From Clonostachys chloroleuca (Eukaryota > Ascomycota > Sordariomycetes > Hypocreales > Bionectriaceae): a stretch of 64,000 nt of DNA. Both the position numbers and the translations under genes were made by a program. Positions 44,901 to 57,700 of the stretch are shown in pieces. How positions within the stretch are numbered: the stretch's first letter is position 1; every line of letters starts with the position of its first letter. Under the pieces are notes generated by a model, which saw only the letters and a program-made list of their open reading frames with translations, ran no database searches and was not told the DNA's origin. The stretch is taken from contig JBANAY010000004.1 of assembly GCA_037952775.1 (NCBI GenBank), positions 2,666,001-2,730,000 on the forward strand, in the 5' to 3' direction.

Positions 44901-47900
44901 ATCTCACTCTTCATGATGTGCACGGGGAAAAGACGGTCAAGGCAGTGGGCCTGCCCTGGATGTGCTGCATGAGACGTGTCATATTTCACCGAGCTGTAAA
45001 GCATGCATGTACAGGCAGACAAGAAGATCAATCCGATAGGACGTTGGCGATGGTGGCATGTGTGGAGTGCATGACTGACACAGAGATGCCGCGGTAACGG
45101 AAGCTGATACCACCGGACTACAAAGCAGGGGGGCCTTAGTCGACTTTGAGCAATAAGCGTACATGCCGAGTGTCTTAGTGTTTCTCTGTGTTCAATCTTC
45201 TTTTACCTTGGAGGTCTACCCGTGTGTCCCCTGGTACTACTCCAGAGAAGGGAACACTGGGGCTGCAGGATCTCATCTTATGGATGCCCAAGCAAGGTTT
45301 GCTACTTACCCTAGTCCCTTGTTCCTGAAGCCCAATTTGAGATCCAGCAGCTAGCAAGAGGGGGACCACCGGGACCACTATTCCGGGTCCGAGCCTCGCG
45401 CGCCTTCGAGGCAATACGAAAGGTGTACGAAGATAACACCGATGGAACCAGAACGCAACGAATCTCGTTGTATTAAAGCAACAAGGTAAGCGGAACCTCT
45501 GGCGTCACATTGACTGTGAGCAACATTGTTTGATGGCATCAATCATGGCGATGATGGTGTCGCTATGGAAGGATAGCCCTGGTTCCTGTTGAGATGCGCC
45601 GGGCGTGATGATAGGTAGTTCCGAGCGGGCGCGACGATTGGGCACACACCACAGAGCCATTGGAATAGCCGTCCCAGACACCTCCACCACCGCAGCGGTA
45701 GCAGTAACACATGTCCTCGCTTCCCTACTTGGACGGGAGGAGGCGACGGGAAAAGTTTGCTGCCGCCAGTCCTGAACGAGCAATGCGGCAGCGAGAACGA
45801 CACTAAGCATCAGACCTGGTCCCTGAATCTGAATCGGCCTGATCTCTTCTGTCACCTTCCACTGGCCTGGTCGTAGGGCAGCAATTCATCACCACGGTAC
45901 CAGAATGTATGTCTGATGTACTTCAAATTTCACCATTGGGGTCAGCCTACTCAATGGCAGGAATAATGGCGTTGTTTGCTGCTGCTGCGTGAGGGAGGGT
46001 GAGGTGTTCCAGGCAGCATCCCAATGGCAACGATTGACGGCCACTTGTTCATGCACAACGGGCACGATGGGCGGAGGAAGCATTGCCGAGGGCCCTGCAT
46101 TGAGAGCTCGAGTCGCTGCTTGGAACAGAGCCACATCATGTCAAGTGTGGATTGAGTCAGGACGAGAGGAAATGTAGGGTAGGGGGCGTGTCTTTGGGGG
46201 CCAACGAAATGCGTCCAGCCCAAGTTCGGACGTCATCACATTGTGAATGGAGATGCGTGCGGGCCAGATAAAATTCAGAACGTATGCCGAAGCCACCTCC
46301 AGGGACCTTTGGCTGAGTTGGATCCTTCAATGCTCCAGTCAGAGCCTGTATCTCCGTAACAGGCACGGTTTCGCCAGCGACTCAGCAGGCAACTTGAAAC
46401 GACACATACAGAGTCGCTCAAGAGCGTCACGCCTATTTTTAGTGAGCCTATCTAATCTGGGTACATAGCTTCTCTTGCTTGTCTGCCTAGCTTCAATGCT
46501 TTAGTGAACTGTCGTATGACAAGGAATGACGTGCAGTACAGCAAAAACATCCCCCATCAGCTGTTGGGCTTCACCAACTCATTGACAGGTGGTCTTGTCC
46601 GCCTCTGGCCATACACAAGAGTTCATGTGCCCACCATCTCGGGTCAGATCGAGCCTTGTTGAAGGACAAAAAGAGTGAATGATTAGCAGGTGGCTAATTT
46701 ATTTTCTTGCTACTGATGTCGGGCTGAGGGAGGAGAGGGGTCTCGAATGACGTCGGATGGGCTCACCACCTGTGTCTCTACCAGGTATGCATGTACACAA
46801 ATATCCTCTGGTATGTACACGAATACGCAAAACAATACCCACTTATCGATCTGTGTACATAGGGAGGTAGTCGTTATTGTCGCCCACCCTTGTTAATAAG
46901 CTTAGCCAGAGACCAGATTCCTTCCTGCCCGCCCAACACTACACCCATGGGCGGCACTGCGATCGAGCTTTGCCTCCATACCTTACCTCTATGCCATGGA
47001 CCAGTCGCTGCCGGCTAACTAACTCACCTTGGTAGGTCTTGCTGAAGCCAGGAGAGCACCCACTGTTCATGCCAAGTAGAATGAGGTAACTGGAAGTAGT
47101 TTGGGGATCACTGTGCACCGGATACGCCCAAAATCCATCCATCAATGTTACCTACCTGAGCGGCACAGCCAGTACCTACTAATATCACTAATCCCGCAGT
47201 GAGGGGGAAGATGAGAAAAGCAATGTTGCCTTGTAAGACACGGCTGGCCAAGCAGCTCATTACTAATAGTAAGAGCAAGCCGTGTGGACAGTGGAAAACG
47301 ATGACCGAGCCTTGGTGGTTGAACAAGTACACGCCCAAGGTTCCTCCGGTTGGGCAGCTGGGCCATTGGCTAGCTGGCAGCTCCATCAATGGATTGGGTG
47401 GCCCTTGAGCTGTCAACGTTGGCTCACAGCTCTTAGACTAGAGGAGGGATCCAGCCTGATCACCTCGTCGCCACAAGATGTCACTAAAATTGGCAGCCTG
47501 ATCCCAGCCCGGTAGCCACTGGTGGACGACGCTAGAACAGGCCCATAGACTACTGTAATCTACCTCCAGACACTTATGGAGTACCTCAAGCTGTCTGAAG
47601 ACCTCCATGTTTGATTGTGGAGATTCGTCTCGTGCGCCGGACGCCTAACGGACCTAGTGGCCGGGGTTTGGGCGGAGGCTCTGAGGCTGGCAAGAAGGAA
47701 AATAAAGGCCTTTTTCACGTCCGGCGTCATCGTGCCCCGTCTGAGGTAGTGTGCGTGAGGTGCACATATGCAATACCTTCCCTGTAACAATCATGGCCGT
47801 GTTCCTAGTCTCGTCCAGCCGGCCCCCCAGCCATCTGTCCCTCTTTCTCTCTTAAGATTCTGTCCAAGCAATAAATTAATCGATTTGCATTGTTGCTGCC

Positions 47901-48604
47901 CCCAGTCCGGATCTACTCTTGCCTACTCTCCATTTCAACCCAGACGACACGGGCAACACTAGCTACAACAGAACAGCCGCAGCATCACCCGCACCAGATT
48001 CCTCTGTCTTCACCGTACGGCTGCTTTCCTCTTCTCTCCTCAGGGATCCGTTTATCCCCTTAAGTTTCAACGCATTGCCCAGCATTAAGCCGGCAGCTGT
48101 TCTATTGGCTTCACCAAGGCACAGCCTCTCGTCCATTTCCGACACTCCAGGGGAACGGGAGAGATCCGGGAAAAGCCAAAAAAAAAAAAAAAGCGAAACC
48201 AGCCTGTTGGTCCAGCATTTCCCTATTTGCTGACGGGTTCGTGCCCAGCCCAGCCCAGCCCAGCGCTTGTTGCGGCCAGAGCTGCCCCTCTTTCCTCGTC
48301 CCCAGCGGCGTTGCAGCTGCAGGTGCACCCACCAACCACAGAACCAGCTCACATAATAATTTCACACCACACGACCGACCCCTCCTCCTCTTCGTCTCGC
48401 CGCCACCAATTGCTCCCGGCCAATCTCTCCCTCCAAAACTTTCTCTCTTTGCTCCTTCACCATTCAATATATTTATGCACACATAGACGCCCGTATAAAT
48501 ATCCCCGACCGAGTATCATTGCTTCGACGATTCGGCCTGAGGGCCGTCCTTGACTGCATCTTACAAATCCACAACCACTCACCATCGAGAAGCGCATCGC
48601 CGCC
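44901..48604. other. Intergenic, ending in the promoter of the DUF8035-type gene
   Basis: 3.7 kb of ordinary base composition without a supportable gene. Short frames on both strands overlap and none shows family features. The last 600 bases are pyrimidine-rich, with an A15 run (48178-48192) and a GCCCA repeat (48244-48260), and probably form the promoter and 5' UTR of the gene starting at 48605. Confidence 0.5.
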
Positions 48605-51426
48605 ATGACGGACCGCTATGTTTACGCTTCAACCAATGGACGGTCGTCCACTTTCCACAACCCGGAAAGGGCTTCGATGCCCTCGAGCATCGGCTACAGC
48701 TCGCTCCACGCTGGCGACATGCATGTGATGCCGGCCTCGACAAGACAACAGCCTATTACCACCCCGCGAGGCTACACAGTTGCGTCAACAACCACCGCTG
48801 CTCCTACAAATAACCGCACCTATGCCTACGAGGACCCCAGGGCTCAAGAACCCGTGGGTTATGAGACTATTCGCAACCGCAGATCAACTATAGACTCGAA
48901 CGTCAGACCCCCGGTCATCATTACAACTACGCAAAAGGATAGGCCTCATGGCTCCTCTTCAACGGCCACTAACGTACCTACTTCATCTCATGCGCAGAAT
49001 CGCGGCTCGAGTCCCGTTCGCAGCAGCCTCCGCGTTAGCGAGACTCAGTTCAGTTACGCCCAGCCAGCCTCATCCATACGCAACCGCAGCGACTCAGTAC
49101 CCTACCCCAGAAACCCAGCAGACGTCGACGATTACTCGCGGCCTAGAGATCGCTCCGATAGCCTCGTTAATCGCGATGCCGAGGCCTATCGCAATTCCCG
49201 GCCATCCGTCCTTTATAGTGCTCCTCATCACAGCACATCCACTATCAACTACGGGGATGAGTATCAGTACACCAACGCTGGGGAGCTGGTCAGATATGAC
49301 CTTGATCATTCCACCACCCCAGCTCGGTCTCGTAGTAAGAGGGAGAGCTTTGACCGAGGCTACTATCGACCCAACGTTAGCTACAACGCGGATCAGCGAA
49401 GCTTCAATATCAATACCAGTTCCGACCTGAGCCGGAACTATGGCATGAATACCAGCCGCCCATATGAGGGACGGGGCGGCCCTCCAATGACCACCCGTGG
49501 TTTTGACAAGATTGAAAGAAGTTATGACGCACCCAGAGAGCGTGATCATCATACCCCAGTTGCGGCATTACCACCAACTCCCACTCGAGGTGATGTCCCG
49601 GTAGGAACCGAGAGGCGCGGCGGAAGACGTCTTCCCCGACCCGTCTCACTCTACCAGGACGGGACCCCCTCGTCAAGTCACTTTGAGGACTTCCACCGCA
49701 GCCGTGATGATGAGAGGATCATGAGAGAAGCTCGGGAGCGAGAACTTGAGCGACCCCGTGAGATTGGATACTTCCACGATGATAATGTGACCTCACGTGG
49801 CTTCGGTATCCGGACCGCTCCAGCAGATGATCACCGTGACCATCGTCGTGATCCGAGGAACAATGAACCACAGAAGCGATCCAACGAAGAAGTTCCCTCG
49901 CGTGAGCCTGGCGTGAGACGTGAATCTAGGCATCGTGACCATCGCGACGTGAGGAGAGAGGAGCCGCAAATACGGTCGAATGAGGAACTATCTTCCCGAG
50001 AGCCCGACTTTGGTCGTGACTCTAGGCGACGGAGCAGAATCGAGGATAGAGAAGACCTGCCTCCTCCAGAATCTGACCTGAGTCGTGATTCCAGACGGCG
50101 AAGCAGGGTCGAGGACAAGGAAGATCGTCGCGAACAACGCGAAGACAAGAGAGGACGCGATGACAAGAGAGGTAGCGACGATGACAAGGAAAGACCAAGG
50201 GACAAGTCTCGTTTGCGCGACAAACTGGCTTCGGGGGTGGGCATTGCGGCAGCCGCCGTGGGCCTCGCCCCCATCCTCAAAGACGACAGCAAAAACGATA
50301 AAGAGCCAAGACGGCGCAGAAGCCCTACTGACGATCGCGATGTCCAAGGGGAGCCCAGCAACGCCGAGAAGCGGAGCAAGACTGAAAAAGATCGCTCGCG
50401 TGAACAATCAAAGGACAGAACTCGTGATCGGGAAAGGCGAGAATCACCCAAAAACGATTCAGCACCTAAAGACCGCCCCCAACGGAATACTGACACCAAG
50501 CCCAATGGCGAGGTTTCCAACTCCTCGTCGGACTCGGGAGATGCCAAGAAGGACACGCGTCGCCACCGCACGTCTGCTGCGTTCAATCCCAATGACGCGG
50601 GTGAAATCCACAAACTTAGAGAGCAGCTGGCTGCTATGAAAACCTCAGATAGCTCTGAGAAGTCAGAGAAGCCCGAAAAGGCAAAGAGCAGTGAGAAAGG
50701 CAAAGAAGTGGAAAGGGAGCCTGCTATTGTGACTGAGTCAAAGAGCAAACCGTCTCGCTCGCGCTCGCGTTCTCGCTCTATGTCTGAAGCCAGAGATTCT
50801 AAGCTCAGAGAGCTTATTGAGGAGGACTCCCGAGGTCGCACCTCTGGCATGTCCGCCATCAACGCATTAGCCGAGCAGGGCAAATCGGTTCGTGTTGTCT
50901 CCCCTCCACGGGAAAAGCCTGAGGAGAAACCTCTGAAGGGCATCCTTAAGCAACCCAGCGCGCGTTTCCCTGAGCAAACAAACTTCATTCGTGAAGGGGC
51001 TGCACCACATAAAGAAGATAAGAAACTTAAGGATGCCCCTGCTGGCGCCCGATGGACAAAGATCAGCCGAAAGATTGTCAACCCAGAGGCGTTGACAGTT
51101 GGCAAAGAAAGGTTCGAGGTACGAGACGACTTTGTGATTGTCCTCCGTGTTTTGGACAAGGAGGAGATTCAGGCATATGCCTCGGCTACGCAAGTTCTAA
51201 GGGGTAAGCTACATTCCACATCCACCCGCCTTCGCACAAGTGTCTAACATATTCCACAGACAGACGACGCAACGCGCGTGAACGGGACCGGGAGGGAAAC
51301 GACGATGACAGCAGCGATGATACCCGTCGTGGCAACCGGTCACACCGGCGTGGAGATGATGAAAGCAGCGATGAGACGGAAGACCGCGAAAGGCGCAGGC
51401 GTCATCATCGCCGCCGGGAAGATTAG
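48605..51426 (+). CDS. Large disordered Arg/Asp/Ser-rich protein with C-terminal DUF8035-type domain, 2 exons
   Basis: Exons are 48605-51203 and 51260-51426, about 921 aa. The 56-nt intron (GTAAGC, branch CTAAC, acceptor CCACAG) keeps frame; a second AG four bases on would shift it. The first 780 residues are low-complexity: Ser/Thr/Tyr/Pro-rich, then Arg/Asp/Glu-rich with degenerate copies of EPQxRSNEExxSREPxxxR. A single Gly/Ala hydrophobic segment, GVGIAAAAVGLAPIL, lies near 545-560 and may associate with membrane or protein. Residues about 810-866 (ARWTKISRKIVNPEALTVGK, then RFEVRDDFVIVLRVLDKEEI) match the conserved block I know as DUF8035, common in filamentous fungi and without a defined function. 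The tail is highly charged (RRRRHHRRED). Septal-pore or nuclear roles are possible but not shown. Confidence 0.85.
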
Positions 51427-52409
51427 TTATGGTCTGAGGAATACGGGATGAAAACCTCCTCCAAAGTAGTTGAAATGGGGTAGGATTCTTGCAGGATGAC
51501 TGAAGCTCAACATGCGAATGGTATGGTATATCTGTGAAATTTTCGGTTTGGATATTTTGGCTTGCGGGCGTTTTGTCACATATTGTTGGTTATATTGGTG
51601 ATGTTTGAGCGTTCTGCATTGCGCATATGGGATCGACTAGATATAAAACGATGAGGGAAAAAAATATTTATTCAACCTTTCAGTTTCATCTCTATGCTTG
51701 AGGCTTAGTGACTTGGCTTTTACTTCTCAGCACCAACTTACCTCCGCAGAACAAATCAGTAAATGAATGAACAGCAAACATGTATGTGCCTACACCTTGG
51801 GATAAACTGAATAAAGCATCTCGTGCATAGCAGCATAAGAAATCCCCGTGATTTACTAATCACCAAGTGTCGGTCGGAATACAGAAGGAGGCTACCTAAG
51901 TCATTCTCAGAGAATACGAGGTGGACATCGTCAGGTACCAACTCAAACACATCATCTATTGGGATATGCATGGGCATTGCAGACAAACGTGTCGCAACTT
52001 GTAGTGATATCCCCCTTTCCCGCCGCATGTCCCCCCTTCGCAGCGACCCTACAAGAGGCAACAGCAGAGATGGAGGACTGAAAATTGAGGCAGAGGGGAA
52101 GGGACCCTTTGCACCCCCCATCGATGTGACAACTGTCACTACTCACCGACATATGGTGCCCACACCCTTCGAACACATTTCTCGGTTCTTTTTTATTCCC
52201 TCTCGCCCAAAACTCGCAACATAGTTATGGAGTCCCATATAAACATGTCATGGGACGACGGAGAGGTAGGAGGAAGCTGGCTCTGTTATCCCCTAATCCG
52301 CCTGCGGGCCATCAACCGGCCGAGCTAGCGCATGAGACACCAACGTGTACACGGACATGCATGTCACATAGTTGGGAGGGGAGGGGTGGTCTAGACGATG
52401 GTTGGGAAC

Positions 52410-52444
52410 GTGTGAGTGAGTGAGTGAGTGTGTGTGAGTGTGTG
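52410..52444 (+). repeat. GTGA/GTGT microsatellite
   Basis: An imperfect (GTGA)n and (GTGT)n run of about 35 bases in the gene desert. No function is suggested. Confidence 0.85.
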
Positions 52445-54710
52445 CTTCGATACCACCACCTCCTGGCTATCTGTGCCTCACGTCCATGATTTACGTCCCG
52501 CTCCGCCAAATCGGATGATGCGCGAGCGCCTCGGGGTCTAGATAATGCAGCACACCTTTTCTCTTTCCAAGTGGTGTCCGCAGCTGCACGTCGTGTGGAC
52601 ATTCCCCTTCTGCATAGCTAATGTATAGTTGTTTTTGCCCTCGAAGAAGTGGGTGGTGTGGTGTGTCGAAGGGAAACCCAACGGCGGCAGGTTGACCAAT
52701 TGAACGGGCCGTTTCTTTTTGGGTTTCTTCTCTTTCTTCTGTCGTACACCAACCACACCACATGAAGCTTAATGGATGCACTACGAGTAAGGTAACGCAC
52801 AGGAAGGTGACCTGGCGCGAGGAGCTACATGCAGACCTCTCGCATATTGGTCCTAAGGAAAGTAGTGGCACGGTCCCTCGAAGGTGTACACACAACACAA
52901 GCTCGGCCGGGACATACATGAACCTCCAACGTAGGTGGATGCGTTATGTACCTCTGCCTTGGTCTGAAACCGCTGTCGCCATTTGTAATCATCACCGTCC
53001 ATTCACTTCGACCGCCAGAGGCGCATCTCGAGGAGGTTCTGTCCAATGCGGAAATAAGCTCTAAAGTCCAAGCCCGTGTCTCGAAACGGCAAATGCAGCA
53101 AGCAATCGAGCAAAGCCCACCGCCTAAGCAGTTGGACCAAATTAGAGAAAAGGTGAGCAGAGTACAGTGGCAAATGCCGGCCACGCGCTGGAGAGCGCAC
53201 ACACACGCGGCTCGAGAAGGAAGGGGGGCGTGCGGAGGTGTGCTCGAGGTGTGCTCCTGGTGTGTGTATATTGGCCGTGGGGAGAGAGCTGGCCAGACTC
53301 AAAGAAGGAGGAGGACAGAGCCGGAGGGCGGGATTCCACCCCCGGGGCTTCTGGTGATTTCTCGCAAACCTTTGGCATAGCCAGCGGGAACTTGCTGGGA
53401 TGCCGGAGACAAAAAAGACACCCGGCCATGGGCACGGGCTTGGGTAGGGGAGGTAGCCTGGGTAGGCAACAACGCGCGACGGGTAACGAGGACGGATCGC
53501 CGATAGCATCTCCAACGCTGAACTGGGCAGGGTTCAATGTTGCCAGCGTGTGGAGTCTTGGCCAGGCTTTCCGGCCTCCCCCGTTCGCGCTCGCCCCTCT
53601 GTAGGACAATGGCCGACAGCTTATTCTGAGCGAGTTCCCTGACGCTATCTGTGACGAGACCGAGATGGTGGGCGCGCTAAGAGGGTGGAAAGCAGGAGGT
53701 GCGACGTGTTGAGAGGCAATGTGATGATGGTGTGTGTACCTGCACTTGCGCGTGGACGAGACGACAACTCAGCACTCCCACCCACGCCAATCGTGCAATT
53801 GCGTCCGACGGTACCTACAGCAGCATGTACTGTACCTGCTCTGTGTGTGCTAGCCATGTAGGTGATGCTGTAGGTGCCCCCAATATGTATCCTGCAACGC
53901 AATGCAGCGTCGTGCAATGCATTTAAACGTCTGGCCCATCAATGTAACCATGCCGGGCCCATGTCCCAGATGGTCCCATGCTGTCCCCCCTCCTGCCTCC
54001 CCTCCCCTAGCCAGCTCGATGCTCACAACCTTGGCGAAGAGAGCATGCAAGTGACAAACCTAGTTAGATCTATCTACACAGTCAGATGGATGGAGATGGA
54101 ACATGTCTTTGATCCCTGGGAGAGGCAAGGCAAGCTCCGTTCCGCAGCCATCCGTGTACATTGCCATCTGAGTAGTGTATGCCTCAGATAGGTAATTCGG
54201 CAGGTAGCTTGGGAGCCAGCCGAGGGAACTAGGCAAGTGGCTCCTGATTTGATGATGTAGTCTGATGGGGTGGCTTTGTTTCCTCCATCAGCTTCCCACA
54301 CTCCCTCACTCAGCAGCCGCCGTGCCATCTGATAATGGGTACCGCCCATGCTAACGACAGCAAACCACCCACGACTGTATGGGATGGGTGGGCAGGTAGG
54401 TAAATAATTAGCCTACTGGGCATGGACTTTTTGGTGAGTGGATGGGTGCTAGGCCAAGGTTCTCCGCTTTGCAACGACAGCGGTGTCTGTCGGTTACCAG
54501 TAGAACGGGTCTGACCACGACAAGACGAGGAGGAAGAAGAGACAAGCAGCACGAGGGTGGGTGGGGGAGCAGCCCACCCTTGTGCCAACGTCGACGACGG
54601 GTCAAGGCGTACACGGTTCGTGATGGCCTTGTGTGTTGGTGACGAGAGGCGGTATTGATCTCGGCTTTACTTTCTCTTCTCTGTCATGTCTCTTGACGCA
54701 TCGTGCCTAG

Positions 54711-54739
54711 TGCGTGCGCGTGCGTGAGCGAGCGAGCTC
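54711..54739 (+). repeat. GTGC/GAGC microsatellite
   Basis: A short alternating run TGCGTGCGCGTGCGTG followed by AGCGAGCGAGC. It is purine-pyrimidine alternating in its first half. No function is suggested. Confidence 0.8.
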
Positions 54740-57700
54740 GCACTGGTGGGGGCGCGGTTATCCCCGTCTCCTCGCACGATGAACAGCTATTCTCTCATCT
54801 GCAATTTCACGTTGGATCATATTTCTGCGCCTCGTGACAGGATGGCCAAAGCAGGCAGGCACGCATGGGCCATCTGCAAGAACCCGCGGGTGTGAGTCCG
54901 TGGGGAGAGGAGCGAGATTATGATGCAGAAAGGGGACACCTTGAGACTCCCGGTCGGCCGCCGGTGAGCGAGACAGCGGCAGAGCTCTTGCTGCAGACGT
55001 TGACCGCCTTTGGGCAGTAATAGCAACAGCGTCTTATTCCCCGCGGTGATATACGGTGAATGGGTGTCAGATTGAGTGTCCTAGCGTCCATCCTCAATGA
55101 GCGAGTATTACGCAGATAGGCAAGTAACCATGTCGCGTACGCACGCTACGTGCCCTCCGACAGGTCGGTATGTACCAGCGATGTATTCAGGTACGGAGCC
55201 AACGCGCAGTAGGTACGTACTCGGCGCGCCATGAGAGCTGCCAATGCGTGGCCGGGACGGTTCTGGCGTTTTAGCACGCGTCAGAGTTAGTCCCTTGCCA
55301 CGCTCCGCCTGGGCAAATCATAGCACTCGGTCTAGGCTCACTCATTAGCCACATGTGTTTCCGTTAATACCAGTCCAATCGCGCGCCACCTGGTGCGTTT
55401 GGACCAGCCGTGTGATAGGCCGGATGCCGCAGCCTCCACCCCCATCAGCGGAATTCCTCATGCTGACTTCCTACACTTACCTGTTCTCGACAAGCGGTCT
55501 AGACGGCTTGCAGTATAGCGTGCTTTCTGACATCTGTTTTCTGCTGCCTGTTGAGCCGGGTAAGACCACGGCGGTCCCGCGGGGCGCGTTGGCTGATTCG
55601 TGCATGGTTTTCTTTTACAGTTCGATTTTCTGCGGAGCAATAGCGGGCTGATTTTAGAGAGTAAAAGCGCGGTAAGAGGGAAAAAGAAGGGTCATGACGC
55701 TCCTATAGCACCCTGCGAAGGATCTTAATGGGGACAGGCATCAATATTTACGAAGATAGAACGGTGAATGTCCGAATCGACTGACAAAGTGCTTCGAGCT
55801 ATAATCCGTTAGCTTGCTATCGATATACGTCCAGACCGCTATGAAGAAGTGGGAGCATTGATTCCGCATACATCGGGCACATCGGTACTTCTCACCGGCC
55901 TAGCAGACGGAACTGTTGGTTCATGACCTATAAAAAAAGAAAGAAAAAAAAGCAAGCAAAACCGTTGAAATGATGATTATGCCTGGTCGGTTGCCCTTAA
56001 TGGAATATCAGATCTCATGAAAGATTCTGGTCGTCAACCGTTGCGCATGGGGTCCTTCCCGTGGAAAACGGGGCACGAGGCCAAGAGACTATTTGGCTCC
56101 CTATTCTGCGGGATTGCGAGGGTTCATGTTCCAAGACCCGCAGGCATGTCGTAACTTGCACGGGTACGAGGACGGGACCTGGGTTCCCTCACGGAGAATC
56201 CCTGCTCGTACCATACTCCCCCTTTCTGGTTGGAGAGCCTGGGTCGGTCGTGGGAGAAAGGGGGAGCGGGGACGACAAAGAAGCTTGACAACTATAGACC
56301 AACACCCCCCTCCCCTGCTCCCTGCCTGCCTGCCGCCCACCATGAAAACCCTGCTGGCGGAGGATACAGGGCGGATTGAAGGGTAGTGGAGAGTCTGGCG
56401 CGTGTGGATTGGGCATCATCCCTGCCCGGCACCATCATTGTGGATCCAAGGAGACTTTTGGGATAGGCGAAGGATGACGGTGCAGTTGGAGAAAGAAATT
56501 GAAGGTTCATCCAGTGTCGAGTTCAGGTGGCGGTCCAATTGGGCACCAGCGCACTCACGCCAAAGAGCCAAAGTGGCCTGTCAGCACAGAGAGGGGAACT
56601 GTACGATCAATTGAAATTGCGCCCCAGTTTAAAAGAGTAAAGAAGGCGAGGCGAGAGAATACCACGTATGTGACCGGAGGGTTCTGGTTGCTGACACCAG
56701 AGCTTCCATTTGACGTCTCCGGCAAATGCATGCATGGGCTGCACGCACATAATTGTCTTGGTGTCTCGACGAACAGTTCACTCGCCAGAAGGCCTGTCTC
56801 TGCTCCCCTCTTAGCCACCGCGCCCCTCCACCCCCCAGTCATACCCTGTGACTGATCCTGGCTGTGGGAGGGATCAGTCCTCGGGAGCGAGCTGGGAGGG
56901 TGGCAGACGGCGTTGGGTTGGCGTCGTCGTACCGCCGCACCGTTGGCGTCTTTGGCGCTGTAATGTCACTGCCGTCAGGGGCTTCAACCAGGCTGTTGGA
57001 ACTACCACCACGATATTATGGCCCATGATGCGGCATGGCAGGTAGGCCACATGCTGTTGTCGGTAGGGCTGGCCTGGCCTGGCCGTGGGAGAGCATGTTG
57101 CCCAGCGCCGCGCAGCAGGGGCCTCTGAGCATCTCGGAGCCGAACGAACGGATCTCTCTGGAAATGGAGAAGTTGTTCTTTGGTTTGTGGATGGCCTGAA
57201 GCTCGGGTGCAGCCCTTGCGTCGGACAGGCCTTGAGCCAATTGGCAGCAGTTGATTGCTTTATTATCTCGTGTGACGGTTGCAAGTTACATCACACTGCC
57301 ATCAGTGATGAACAGTTCCAATGCCTAGCCACCTGCGTAAAAAAAAATTAAAAATTACAGCACTCCCGGCGGCCGACCGGAAACACGGCTCTGCTCTGCC
57401 AAGGTGCTCCCACACAGCACAGCGACAAGAAACAGTCAATCCGACGCCTCGCTGGGTGGCTGGGAGAAAAGCGAGTTGAAACAACACCCACTGCTGAGGG
57501 CTCTCGCTAGAGAGCAACAGCTCGGTGTGTCGTGCCTCTCTGCTTTGGGGGGCGGGCGATCATCTTCCTCGTTTGGTCCGTTGCCGCGTATGCAGCCCCA
57601 AATTAACTGAAATGAGCTCCTCAAATCCGCCGCTCTGCCAGCCCAAGCCCACCCACACCAAGCTTAGTCAATTTAAATCGTACCATGGCGGGCTCCTTTC

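Noticed and set aside
49831..51159. 442-aa open frame antisense to the DUF8035-type gene
   Set aside because: It is an antisense shadow of Arg/Asp/Ser-rich coding DNA, which yields Ser/Leu/Arg-rich noise.
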